This document shows, piece after piece, positions 35,245 to 48,696 of a DNA stretch of 64,000 nt; the first letter of the stretch is position 1; each line of letters begins with the position of its first letter. The notes under the pieces were generated by a model. The model saw nothing but the letters and a program-made list of their open reading frames with translations. It was not told the origin of the DNA and made no database searches. The stretch lies in assembly GCF_051014445.1 (NCBI RefSeq), contig NC_135146.1:2170001-2234000 (forward strand). Reading direction: 5' to 3'. The translations under genes were made by a program, and so were the position numbers. This stretch comes from Colletes latitarsis. Its lineage: Eukaryota; Arthropoda; Insecta; Hymenoptera; Colletidae.

Positions 35245-38200
35245 AAATACCAGACCTAACCCTGACCTAACCGGTGATATCCTCTAAAATATAGATTGAA
35301 TCAAGGTTGAACTCTCTTTTTCAATGTGGTACCACATTACTACGTGATCCAACCCAGAAAAAGCCCAGCATTTGGCTAACAATTATGCTAAAAAAGCAAA
35401 AGCATGAGCGAGATGAGGGCAAATTCCAGACCTAACCGGTGTTATCCTCTAAAGTATTGATCGGATCCCGGTTGAACCCGCTGTTTCAGTGTGGTACCAC
35501 AATACTACGTGATCCATACCAGCAAAAGCCCGGGATATGGACAACATGTATACGAAAAATGCGAAAGTATAAGTCAGATGATGGAAAATACCAGACCTAA
35601 CCCTGACCTAACCGGTGTTATCCTCTAAAATATAGATTGAATCCAGGTTTAACTCACTGTTTCAGTGTGGTACCACATTGCTACGTGATCCAAACCAGAA
35701 AACGCCCAGGATCTGGCCAACAAGTATGCGAAAAATGCGAAAGAATGAGCCAGATGATGGCAAATACCAGACCTAACCCTGACCTAACCGGTGTTATCCT
35801 CTAAAATATAGATTGAATCCAAGTTTAACTCACTGTTGCAGTGTGGTACAACATTACTACGTGATCCAAACCAGAAATCTCACAGGATCTGGCCAATAAG
35901 TATGCGAAAAATCCGAAAGTATGAGCCAGATGATGGCAAATACCAGACCTAACCCTGACCTAACCGGTGTTATCCTCTGAAATATAGATTGAATCCAGGT
36001 TTAACTCACTGTTTGAGTGTGGTACCACATTACTACGTGATCCAACCCAGAAAAAACCCAGGATCTGTCCAACAAGTAGGTGAAAATTGCGAAAATATGG
36101 TCCAGATCATGCCAAATACCAGACCTAACCCTGACCTAACCGGTGTTATCCTCTAAAATATAGATTGAACTCAGGTTTAACTCACTGTTTCAGTGTGGTA
36201 CCACAATACTACGTGATCCCAACCTGAATACGCCCAGGATCTGGCCAACAAGTATGCGAAAAATGCGAAAGTATGTGCGAGATGAGGGCAAATCCCAGAC
36301 CTAACTCAGACTTAACCGGGGTTATCCTCTAATGTTTTAATCGAAACCAGATATAATTGCCTGTTTCGGTGTGGTACCACATTACTACGTGACCCAAACC
36401 AGAAAACGCCCAGGATCTGGCCAACAAGTAGGCGAAAAAAGCGAAAGTATGTGCCAGATGATGGAAAATACCAGACCTAACCCTGACCTAACCGGTGTTA
36501 GCCTCTAATATATAGATTGAATCCAGGATTAACTCACTGTTTCAGTGTGGTACCACACTACTAAGTGATCCAACCCAGAAAAAGCCCACCATCTGGCCAA
36601 CAAGTATGCGCAAGAAGCGAAAGTATGTGCGAGATGAGGGCAAATTACAGACCTAACTCAGACTTAACCGGGGTTATCCTCTAATGTTTTAATCGAAACC
36701 AGATTTAATTGCCTGTTTCGGTGTGGTACCACATTACTACGTGACCCAAACCAGAAAACGCCCAGGATCTGGCCAACAAGTAGGCGAAAAAAGCGAAAGT
36801 ATGTGCCAGATGATGGAAAATACCAGACCTAACCCTGACCTAACCGGTGTTAGCCTCTAATATATAGATTGAATCCAGGTTTAACTCACTGTTTCGGTGT
36901 GGTACCACATTGCTACGTGATCCAAACCAGAAAACGCCCAGGATCTGGCCAACAAGTAAGCGCAAGAAGCGAAAGTATGTGCGAGAAGAGGGCAAATCCC
37001 AGACCTAACACAGACTTAACGGGGGTTATCCTCTAATGTTTTATTCGGAACCAGGTTTAATTGCCTGTTTCGGTGTGGTACCACATTACTACGTGACCCA
37101 AACCAGAAAACGCCCAGGATCTGGCCAACAAGTAGGCGAAAAAAGCGAAAGTATGTGCCAGATGATGGAAAATACCAGACCTAACCTAGACCTAACCGGT
37201 TTTATCCTCTAAAATATAGATAGAATCCAGGTTTAACTCACTGTTTCAGTGTGGTACCACATTGCTACGTGATCCAAACCAGAAAACGCCCAGGATCTGG
37301 CCAACATGTATACGAAAAATGCGAAAGTATAAGACAGATGATGGAAAATACCAGACCTAACCCTGACCTAACCGGTGTTATCCTCTAAAATATAGATTGA
37401 ATCCAGGTTTAACTCACTGTTTCAGTGTGGTACCACATTGCTACGTGATCCAAACCAGAAAACGCCCAGGATCAGGCCAACAAGTATGCGAAAAATGCGA
37501 AAGTATGAGCCAGATGATGGCAAATACCAGACCTAACCCCGACCTAACCGGTGTTATCCTCTAAAATATAGATTGAATCCAAGTTTAAGTCACTGTTGTA
37601 GTGTGGTACAACATTACTACGTGATCCAAACCAGAAAACTCCCAGGATCTGGCCAACAAGTATGCGAAAAATCCGAAAGTATGAGCCAGATGATGGCAAA
37701 TACCAGACCTAACCCTGACCTAACCGGTGTTATCCTCTGAAATATAGATTGAATCCAGGGTTAACTCACTGTTTGAGTGTGGTACCACATTACTACGTGA
37801 TCCAACCCAGATAACCCAGGATCTGTCCAACAAGTAGGTGAAAATTGCGAAAATATGGTCCAGATCATGCCAAATACCAGACCTAACCCTGACCTAACCG
37901 GTGTTATCCTCTGAAATATAGATTGAATCCAGGGTTAACTCACTGTTTGAGTGTGGTACCACATTACTACGTGATCCAACCCAGATAACCCAGGATCTGT
38001 CCAACAAGTAGGTGAAAATTGCGAAAATATGGTCCAGATCATGCCAAATACCAGACCTAACCCTGACCTAACCGGTGTTATCCTCTAAAATATAGATTGA
38101 ACTCAGGTTTAACTCACTGTTTCAGTGTGGTACCACACTACTACGTGATCCAACCCAGAAAAAGCCCAGCATTTGGCTAACAATTATGCTAAAAAAGCAA

Positions 38201-39255
38201 AAGCATGAGCGAGATGAGGGCAAATCCCAGACCTAACCGGTGTTATCCTCTAAAGTATTGATCGGATCCCGGTTGAACCCGCTGTTTCAGTGTGGTACCA
38301 CAATACTACGTGATCCATACCAGCAAAAGCCCGGGATATGGCCAACATGTATACGAAAAATGCGAGAGTATAAGACAGATGATGGAAAATACCAGACCTA
38401 CCCCTGACCTAACCGGTGTTATCGTCTAAAATATTGATTGTACCCAGGCTTACCTCACTGTTACAGTGTGGTACCACATTACTACGTGATCCAACCTAGA
38501 AAACGCCCAGGATCAGGCCAACAAGTATGCGAAAAATGCGAAAGTATGAGCCAGATGATGGCAATTACCAGACATAACCCTGACCAAACCGGTGTTATCC
38601 TCTAAAATATAGATTGAATCCAGGTTGAACTCTCTGTTTCAATGTGGTACCACATTACTACGTGATCCAACCCAGAAAAAGCCCAGCATTTGGCTAACAA
38701 TTATGCTAAAAAAGCAAAAGCATGAGCGAGATGGGGGCAAATCCCAGACCTAACCGGTGTTATCCTCTAAAGTATTGATCGGATCCCGGTTGAACCCGCT
38801 GTTTCAGTGTGGTGCCATACTACTACGTGATCCATACCAGCAATCGCCCGGGATATGGCCAACATGTATACGAAAAATGCGAAAGTATAAGACAGATAAT
38901 GGAAAAAACCAGACCTAACCCTGACCTAACCGGTGTTATCCTCTAAAATATAGATTGAATCCAAGTTTAACTCACTGTTGCAGTGTGGTACCACATTGCT
39001 ACGTGATCCAAACCAGAAAACGCCCAGGATCTGGCCAACAAGTATGCGAAAAATGCGAAAGTATGAGTCAGATGAAGGCAAATGCCAGACCTAACCCTGA
39101 CCTAACCGGTGTTATCCTCTAAAATATAGATAGAATCCAGGTTTAACTCACTGTTTCAGTGTGGTACCACATTGCTACGTGATCTAAACCAGAAAACGCC
39201 CAGGATCTGGCCAACAAGTATGCGAAAAATGCGAAAGTATGAGCCAGATGATGGC
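35245..39255 (+). repeat. 4,011-bp higher-order unit, copy 1
   Basis: Followed directly by a near-identical second copy. Shared markers at a constant 4,011-bp offset: AGAAATCTCACAGG (CCAGAAATCT at 35871 and 39882) and TTTATCCTCTAAAA (37201 and 41212). I saw only isolated base differences, for example CTAACCCC against CTATCCCC. Ends are good to about 20 bp. Confidence 0.88.
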
Positions 39256-42200
39256 AAATACCAGACCTAACCCTGACCTAACAGGTGATATCCTCTAAAA
39301 TATAGATTGAATCAAGGTTGAACTCTCTGTTTCAATGTGGTACCACATTACTACGTGATCCAACCCAGAAAAAGCCCAGCATTTGGCTAACAATTATGCT
39401 AAAAAAGCAAAAGCATGAGCGAGATGAGGGCAAATTCCAGACCTAACCGGTGTTATCCTCTAAAGTATTGATCGGATCCCGGTTGAACCCGCTGTTTCAG
39501 TGTGGTACCACAATACTACGTGATCCATACCAGCAAAAGCCCGGGATATGGACAACATGTATACGAAAAATGCGAAAGTATAAGTCAGATGATGGAAAAT
39601 ACCAGACCTAACCCTGACCTAACCGGTGTTATCCTCTAAAATATAGATTGAATCCAGGTTTAACTCACTGTTTCAGTGTGGTACCACATTGCTACGTGAT
39701 CCAAACCAGAAAACGCCCAGGATCTGGCCAACAAGTATGCGAAAAATGCGAAAGAATGAGCCAGATGATGGCAAATACCAGACCTAACCCTGACCTAACC
39801 GGTGTTATCCTCTAAAATATAGATTGAATCCAAGTTTAACTCACTGTTGCAGTGTGGTACAACATTACTACGTGATCCAAACCAGAAATCTCACAGGATC
39901 TGGCCAATAAGTATGCGAAAAATCCGAAAGTATGAGCCAGATGATGGCAAATACCAGACCTAACCCTGACCTAACCGGTGTTATCCTCTGAAATATAGAT
40001 TGAATCCAGGTTTAACTCACTGTTTGAGTGTGGTACCACATTACTACGTGATCCAACCCAGAAAAAACCCAGGATCTGTCCAACAAGTAGGTGAAAATTG
40101 CGAAAATATGGTCCAGATCATGCCAAATACCAGACCTAACCCTGACCTAACCGGTGTTATCCTCTAAAATATAGATTGAACTCAGGTTTAACTCACTGTT
40201 TCAGTGTGGTACCACAATACTACGTGATCCCAACCTGAATACGCCCAGGATCTGGCCAACAAGTATGCGAAAAATGCGAAAGTATGTGCGAGATGAGGGC
40301 AAATCCCAGACCTAACTCAGACTTAACCGGGGTTATCCTCTAATGTTTTAATCGAAACCAGATATAATTGCCTGTTTCGGTGTGGTACCACATTACTACG
40401 TGACCCAAACCAGAAAACGCCCAGGATCTGGCCAACAAGTAGGCGAAAAAAGCGAAAGTATGTGCCAGATGATGGAAAATACCAGACCTAACCCTGACCT
40501 AACCGGTGTTAGCCTCTAATATATAGATTGAATCCAGGATTAACTCACTGTTTCAGTGTGGTACCACACTACTAAGTGATCCAACCCAGAAAAAGCCCAC
40601 CATCTGGCCAACAAGTATGCGCAAGAAGCGAAAGTATGTGCGAGATGAGGGCAAATTACAGACCTAACTCAGACTTAACCGGGGTTATCCTCTAATGTTT
40701 TAATCGAAACCAGATTTAATTGCCTGTTTCGGTGTGGTACCACATTACTACGTGACCCAAACCAGAAAACGCCCAGGATCTGGCCAACAAGTAGGCGAAA
40801 AAAGCGAAAGTATGTGCCAGATGATGGAAAATACCAGACCTAACCCTGACCTAACCGGTGTTAGCCTCTAATATATAGATTGAATCCAGGTTTAACTCAC
40901 TGTTTCGGTGTGGTACCACATTGCTACGTGATCCAAACCAGAAAACGCCCAGGATCTGGCCAACAAGTAAGCGCAAGAAGCGAAAGTATGTGCGAGAAGA
41001 GGGCAAATCCCAGACCTAACACAGACTTAACGGGGGTTATCCTCTAATGTTTTATTCGGAACCAGGTTTAATTGCCTGTTTCGGTGTGGTACCACATTAC
41101 TACGTGACCCAAACCAGAAAACGCCCAGGATCTGGCCAACAAGTAGGCGAAAAAAGCGAAAGTATGTGCCAGATGATGGAAAATACCAGACCTAACCTAG
41201 ACCTAACCGGTTTTATCCTCTAAAATATAGATAGAATCCAGGTTTAACTCACTGTTTCAGTGTGGTACCACATTGCTACGTGATCCAAACCAGAAAACGC
41301 CCAGGATCTGGCCAACATGTATACGAAAAATGCGAAAGTATAAGACAGATGATGGAAAATACCAGACCTAACCCTGACCTAACCGGTGTTATCCTCTAAA
41401 ATATAGATTGAATCCAGGTTTAACTCACTGTTTCAGTGTGGTACCACATTGCTACGTGATCCAAACCAGAAAACGCCCAGGATCAGGCCAACAAGTATGC
41501 GAAAAATGCGAAAGTATGAGCCAGATGATGGCAAATACCAGACCTATCCCCGACCTAACCGGTGTTATCCTCTAAAATATAGATTGAATCCAAGTTTAAG
41601 TCACTGTTGTAGTGTGGTACAACATTACTACGTGATCCAAACCAGAAAACTCCCAGGATCTGGCCAACAAGTATGCGAAAAATCCGAAAGTATGAGCCAG
41701 ATGATGGCAAATACCAGACCTAACCCTGACCTAACCGGTGTTATCCTCTGAAATATAGATTGAATCCAGGGTTAACTCACTGTTTGAGTGTGGTACCACA
41801 TTACTACGTGATCCAACCCAGATAACCCAGGATCTGTCCAACAAGTAGGTGAAAATTGCGAAAATATGGTCCAGATCATGCCAAATACCAGACCTAACCC
41901 TGACCTAACCGGTGTTATCCTCTGAAATATAGATTGAATCCAGGGTTAACTCACTGTTTGAGTGTGGTACCACATTACTACGTGATCCAACCCAGATAAC
42001 CCAGGATCTGTCCAACAAGTAGGTGAAAATTGCGAAAATATGGTCCAGATCATGCCAAATACCAGACCTAACCCTGACCTAACCGGTGTTATCCTCTAAA
42101 ATATAGATTGAACTCAGGTTTAACTCACTGTTTCAGTGTGGTACCACACTACTACGTGATCCAACCCAGAAAAAGCCCAGCATTTGGCTAACAATTATGC

Positions 42201-43266
42201 TAAAAAAGCAAAAGCATGAGCGAGATGAGGGCAAATCCCAGACCTAACCGGTGTTATCCTCTAAAGTATTGATCGGATCCCGGTTGAACCCGCTGTTTCA
42301 GTGTGGTACCACAATACTACGTGATCCATACCAGCAAAAGCCCGGGATATGGCCAACATGTATACGAAAAATGCGAGAGTATAAGACAGATGATGGAAAA
42401 TACCAGACCTACCCCTGACCTAACCGGTGTTATCGTCTAAAATATTGATTGTACCCAGGCTTACCTCACTGTTACAGTGTGGTACCACATTACTACGTGA
42501 TCCAACCTAGAAAACGCCCAGGATCAGGCCAACAAGTATGCGAAAAATGCGAAAGTATGAGCCAGATGATGGCAATTACCAGACATAACCCTGACCAAAC
42601 CGGTGTTATCCTCTAAAATATAGATTGAATCCAGGTTGAACTCTCTGTTTCAATGTGGTACCACATTACTACGTGATCCAACCCAGAAAAAGCCCAGCAT
42701 TTGGCTAACAATTATGCTAAAAAAGCAAAAGCATGAGCGAGATGGGGGCAAATCCCAGACCTAACCGGTGTTATCCTCTAAAGTATTGATCGGATCCCGG
42801 TTGAACCCGCTGTTTCAGTGTGGTGCCATACTACTACGTGATCCATACCAGCAATCGCCCGGGATATGGCCAACATGTATACGAAAAATGCGAAAGTATA
42901 AGACAGATAATGGAAAAAACCAGACCTAACCCTGACCTAACCGGTGTTATCCTCTAAAATATAGATTGAATCCAAGTTTAACTCACTGTTGCAGTGTGGT
43001 ACCACATTGCTACGTGATCCAAACCAGAAAACGCCCAGGATCTGGCCAACAAGTATGCGAAAAATGCGAAAGTATGAGTCAGATGAAGGCAAATGCCAGA
43101 CCTAACCCTGACCTAACCGGTGTTATCCTCTAAAATATAGATAGAATCCAGGTTTAACTCACTGTTTCAGTGTGGTACCACATTGCTACGTGATCTAAAC
43201 CAGAAAACGCCCAGGATCTGGCCAACAAGTATGCGAAAAATGCGAAAGTATGAGCCAGATGATGGC
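39256..43266 (+). repeat. 4,011-bp higher-order unit, copy 2
   Basis: Tandem copy of the preceding unit. The end is placed where GATGGCAATCACC replaces the GATGGCAAATACC found at the end of copy 1. A third, shortened relative runs through about 44860-46860. Confidence 0.88.
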
Positions 43267-46200
43267 AATCACCAGACCTAACCTTGACCTAACCGGTGTT
43301 ATCCTCTTTAATATAGATTGAATCCAGGTTTAACTCACTGTTTCAGTTTGGTACCACATTACTACGTGATCCAACCCAGAAAATGCCCAGCATTTGGCTA
43401 ACAATTATGCAAAAAAAAGCAAAAGCATGAGCGAGTTGAGGGCAAATCCCAGACCTAACCGGTGTTATCCTCTAAAGTATTGATCGGATCCCGGTTGAAC
43501 CCAGTGTTTCAGTGTGGTACCACAATACTACGTGATCCATACCAGCAAAAGCCCGGGATATGGCCAACATGTATACGAAAAATGCGAAAGTATAAGACAG
43601 ATGATGGAAAATACCAGACCTAACCCTGACCTAACCGGTGTTCTCGTCTAAAATATTGATCGTACCCAGGCTTACCTCACTGTTACAGTGTGGTACCACA
43701 TTACTACGTGATCCAACCTAGAAAACGCCCAGGATCTGGCCAACAAGTAGGCGAAAAATGCGAAAGTGTGAGCCAGATGATGGCAATTACCAGACCTAAC
43801 CCTGACCAAACCGGTGTTATCCTCTAAAATATAGATTGAATCCAGGTTGAACTCTCTGTTTCAATGTGGTACCACATTAGTACGTGATCCAACCCAGAAA
43901 AAGCCCAGCATTTGGCTAACAATTATGCTAAAAAAGCAAAAGCATGAGCGAGATGAGGGCAAATCCCAGACCTAACCGGTGTTATCCTCTAAAGTATTGA
44001 TCGGATCCCGGTTGAACCCGCTGTTTCAGTGTGGTGCCACAATACTACGTGATCCATACCAGCAAACGCCCGGGATATGGCCAACATGTATACGAAAAAT
44101 GCGAAAGTATAAGACAGATGATGGAAAATACCAGACCTAACCCTGACCTAACCGGTGTTATCCTCTAAAATATAGATTGAATCCAGGTTTAACTCACTGT
44201 TGCAGTGTGGTACAACATTACTACGTGATCCAAACCAGAATACTCCCAGGATCTGGCCAACAAGTATGCGAAAAATCCGAAAGTATGAGCCAGATAATAT
44301 CAAATACCAGACCTAACCCTGACCTAACCGGTGTTATCCTCTAAACTATAGATTGAATCCAGGTTTAACTCACTGTTGCTGTGTGTGGTACAACATTACT
44401 ACGTGATCCAAACCAAAAAATGCCCAGGATCTGGCCAACAAGTAGGCGAAAAATGCGAAAGTATGAGCCTGATGATGGCAAATACCACACCTAACCTTGA
44501 CCTAACCAGTGTTATCCTCTCAAATATAGATTGAATCCAGGTTTAACTCACTGTTTCAGTGTGGTACCACACTACTACGTGATCCAACCCAGAAAAAGCC
44601 CAGCATCTGGCCAACAAGTATGCGGAAGAAGCGAAAGTATGTGCGATCTGAGGGAAAATCGCAGACCTAACTCAGACTTAACCGGGGTTATCCTCTAAAG
44701 TATTAATCGGAACCAGGTTTAATTGCCTGTTTCGGTGTGGTACCACATTACTACGTGATCCAAACCGGAAAAAGCCCAGGATCTGGCCATCAAGTATGCG
44801 AAGAATGGCGAAAGTATGAGCCAGATGATGGCAAATACCAGACCTAACCCTGACCTAACCGGTGATATCCTCTAAAATATAGATTGAATCAAGGTTGAAC
44901 TCTCTGTTTCAATGTGGTACCACATTACTACGTGATCCAACCCAGAAAAAGCCCAGCATTTGGCTAACAATTATGCTAAAAAAGCAAAAGCATGAGCGAG
45001 ATGAGGGCAAATTCCAGACCTAACCGGTGTTATCCTCTAAAGTATTGATCGGATCCCGGTTGAACCCGCTGTTTCAGTGTGGTACCACAATACTACGTGA
45101 TCCATACCAGCAAAAGCCCGGGATATGGACAACATGTATACGAAAAATGCGAAAGTATAAGTCAGATGATGGAAAATACCAGACCTAACCCTGACCTAAC
45201 CGGTGTTATCCTCTAAAATATAGATTGAATCCAGGTTTAACTCACTGTTTCAGTGTGGTACCACATTGCTACGTGATCCAAACCAGAAAACGCCCAGGAT
45301 CTGGCCAACAAGTATGCGAAAAATGCGAAAGAATGAGCCAGATGATGGCAAATACCAGACCTAACCCTGACCTAACCGGTGTTATCCTCTAAAATATAGA
45401 TTGAATCCAAGTTTAACTCACTGTTGCAGTGTGGTACAACATTACTACGTGATCCAAACCAGAAATCTCCCAGGATCTGGCCAATAAGTATGCGAAAAAT
45501 CCGAAAGTATGAGCCAGATGATGGCAAATACCAGACCTAACCCTGACCTAACCGGTGTTATCCTCTGAAATATAGATTGAATCCAGGTTTAACTCACTGT
45601 TTGAGTGTGGTACCACATTACTACGTGATCCAACCCAGAAAAAACCCAGGATCTGTACAACAAGTAGGTGAAAATTGCGAAAATATGGTCCAGATCATGC
45701 CAAATACCAGACCTAACCCTGACCTAACCGGTGTTATCCTCTAAAATATAGATTGAACTCAGGTTTAACTCACTGTTTCAGTGTGGTACCACAATACTAC
45801 GTGATCCCAACCTGAATACGCCCAGGATCTGGCCAACAAGTATGCGAAAAATGCGAAAGTATGTGCGAGATGAGGGCAAATCCCAGACCTAACTCAGACT
45901 TAACCGGGGTTATCCTCTAATGTTTTAATCGAAACCAGATATAATTGCCTGTTTCGGTGTGGTACCACATTACTACGTGACCCAAACCAGAAAACGCCCA
46001 GGATCTGGCCAACAAGTAGGCGAAAAAAGCGAAAGTATGTGCCAGATGATGGAAAATACCAGACCTAACCCTGACCTAACCGGTGTTAGCCTCTAATATA
46101 TAGATTGAATCCAGGATTAACTCACTGTTTCAGTGTGGTACCACACTACTAAGTGATCCAACCCAGAAAAAGCCCACCATCTGGCCAACAAGTATGCGCA

Positions 46201-46864
46201 AGAAGCGAAAGTATGTGCGAGATGAGGGCAAATTACAGACCTAACTCAGACTTAACCGGGGTTATCCTCTAATGTTTTAATCGAAACCAGATTTAATTGC
46301 CTGTTTCGGTGTGGTACCACATTACTACGTGACCCAAACCAGAAAACGCCCAGGATCTGGCCAACAAGTAGGCGAAAAAAGCGAAAGTATGTGCCAGATG
46401 ATGGAAAATACCAGACCTAACCTAGACCTAACCGGTTTTATCCTCTAAAATATAGATAGAATCCAGGTTTAACTCACTGTTTCAGTGTGGTACCACATTG
46501 CTACGTGATCCAAACCAGAAAACGCCCAGGATCTGGCCAACATGTATACGAAAAATGCGAAAGTATAAGACACATGATGGAAAATACCAGACCTAACCCT
46601 GACCTAACCGGTGTTATCCTCTAAAATATAGATTGAATCCAGGTTTAACTCACTGTTTCAGTGTGGTACCACATTGCTACGTGATCCAAACCAGAAAACG
46701 CCCAGGATCAGGCCAACAAGTATGCGAAAAATGCGAAAGTATGAGCCAGATGATGGCAAATACCAGACCTAACCCCGACCTAACCGGTGTTATCCTCTAA
46801 AATATAGATTGAATCCAAGTTTAAGTCACTGTTGTAGTGTGGTACAACATTACTACGTGATCCA
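43267..46864 (+). repeat. Satellite: partial third relative of the 4,011-bp unit
   Basis: Begins with sequence matching about 33679-35240 (offset 9,588 = 4,011 + 5,577), then runs on into the 4,011-bp unit. It lacks two monomers (352 bp) relative to copies 1 and 2: the offset falls from 5,577 at 45459 to 5,225 at 46437. At about 46865 it switches in mid-monomer to a different monomer class. Confidence 0.8.
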
Positions 46865-48696
46865 TACCAGCAAAAGCCCGGGATATGGCCAACATGTATA
46901 CGAAAAATGCGAGAGTATAAGACAGATGATGGAAAATACCAGACCTACCCCTGACCTAACCGGTGTTATCGTCTAAAATATTGATTGTACCCAGGCTTAC
47001 CTCACTGTTACAGTGTGGTACCACATTACTACGTGATCCAACCTAGAAAACGCCCAGGATCAGGCCAACAAGTATGCGAAAAATGCGAAAGTATGAGCCA
47101 GATGATGGCAATTACCAGACATAACCCTGACCAAACCGGTGTTATCCTCTAAAATATAGATTGAATCCAGGTTGAACTCTCTGTTTCAATGTGGTACCAC
47201 ATTACTACGTGATCCAACCCAGAAAAAGCCCAGCATTTGGCTAACAATTATGCTAAAAAAGCAAAAGCATGAGCGAGATGGGGGCAAATCCCAGACCTAA
47301 CCGGTGTTATCCTCTAAAGTATTGATCGGATCCCGGTTGAACCCGCTGTTTCAGTGTGGTGCCATACTACTACGTGATCCATACCAGCAATCGCCCGGGA
47401 TATGGCCAACATGTATACGAAAAATGCGAAAGTATAAGACAGATAATGGAAAAAACCAGACCTAACCCTGACCTAACCGGTGTTATCCTCTAAAATATAG
47501 ATTGAATCCAAGTTTAACTCACTGTTGCAGTGTGGTACCACATTGCTACGTGATCCAAACCAGAAAACGCCCAGGATCTGGCCAACAAGTATGCGAAAAA
47601 TGCGAAAGTATGAGTCAGATGATGGCAAATGCCAGACCTAACCCTGACCTAACCGGTGTTATCCTCTAAAATATAGATAGAATCCAGGTTTAACTCACTG
47701 TTTCAGTGTGGTACCACATTGCTACGTGATCTAAACCAGAAAACGCCCAGGATCTGGCCAACAAGTATGCGATAAATGCGAAAGTATGAGCCAGATGATG
47801 GCAATCACCAGACCTAACCTTGACCTAACCGGTGTTATCCTCTTTAATATAGATTGAATCCAGGTTTAACTCACTGTTTCAGTTTGGTACCACATTACTA
47901 CGTGATCCAACCCAGAAAATGCCCAGCATTTGGCTAACAATTATGCAAAAAAAAGCAAAAGCATGAGCGAGTTGAGGGCAAATCCCAGACCTAACCGGTG
48001 TTATCCTCTAAAGTATTGATCGGATCCCGGTTGAACCCAGTGTTTCAGTGTGGTACCACAATACTACGTGATCCATACCAGCAAAAGCCCGGGATATGGC
48101 CAACATGTATACGAAAAATGCGAAAGTATAAGACAGATGATGGAAAATACCAGACCTAACCCTGACCTAACCGGTGTTCTCGTCTAAAATATTGATCGTA
48201 CCCAGGCTTACCTCACTGTTACAGTGTGGTACCACATTACTACGTGATCCAACCTAGAAAACGCCCAGGATCTGGCCAACAAGTAGGCGAAAAATGCGAA
48301 AGTATGAGCCAGATGATGGCAATTACCAGACCTAACCCTGACCAAACCGGTGTTATCCTCTAAAATATAGATTGAATCCAGGTTGAACCCTCTGTTTCAA
48401 TGTGGTACCACATTAGTACGTGATCCAACCCAGAAAAAGCCCAGCATTTGGCTAACAATTATGCTAAAAAAGCAAAAGCATGAGCGAGATGAGGGCAAAT
48501 CCCAGACCTAACCGGTGTTATCCTCTAAAGTATTGATCGGATCCCGGTTGAACCCGCTGTTTCAGTGTGGTGCCACAATACTACGTGATCCATACCAGCA
48601 AACGCCCGGGATATGGCCAACATGTATACGAAAAATGCGAAAGTATAAGACAGATGATGGAAAATACCAGACCTAACCCTGACCTAACCGGTGTTA
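46865..48696 (+). repeat. 2,418-bp higher-order unit, partial copy
   Basis: Truncated first member of a tandem series. It matches about 49283-51114 at a 2,418-2,419 bp offset; a one-base difference lies in ATGCAAAAAAAAGC. Confidence 0.82.
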
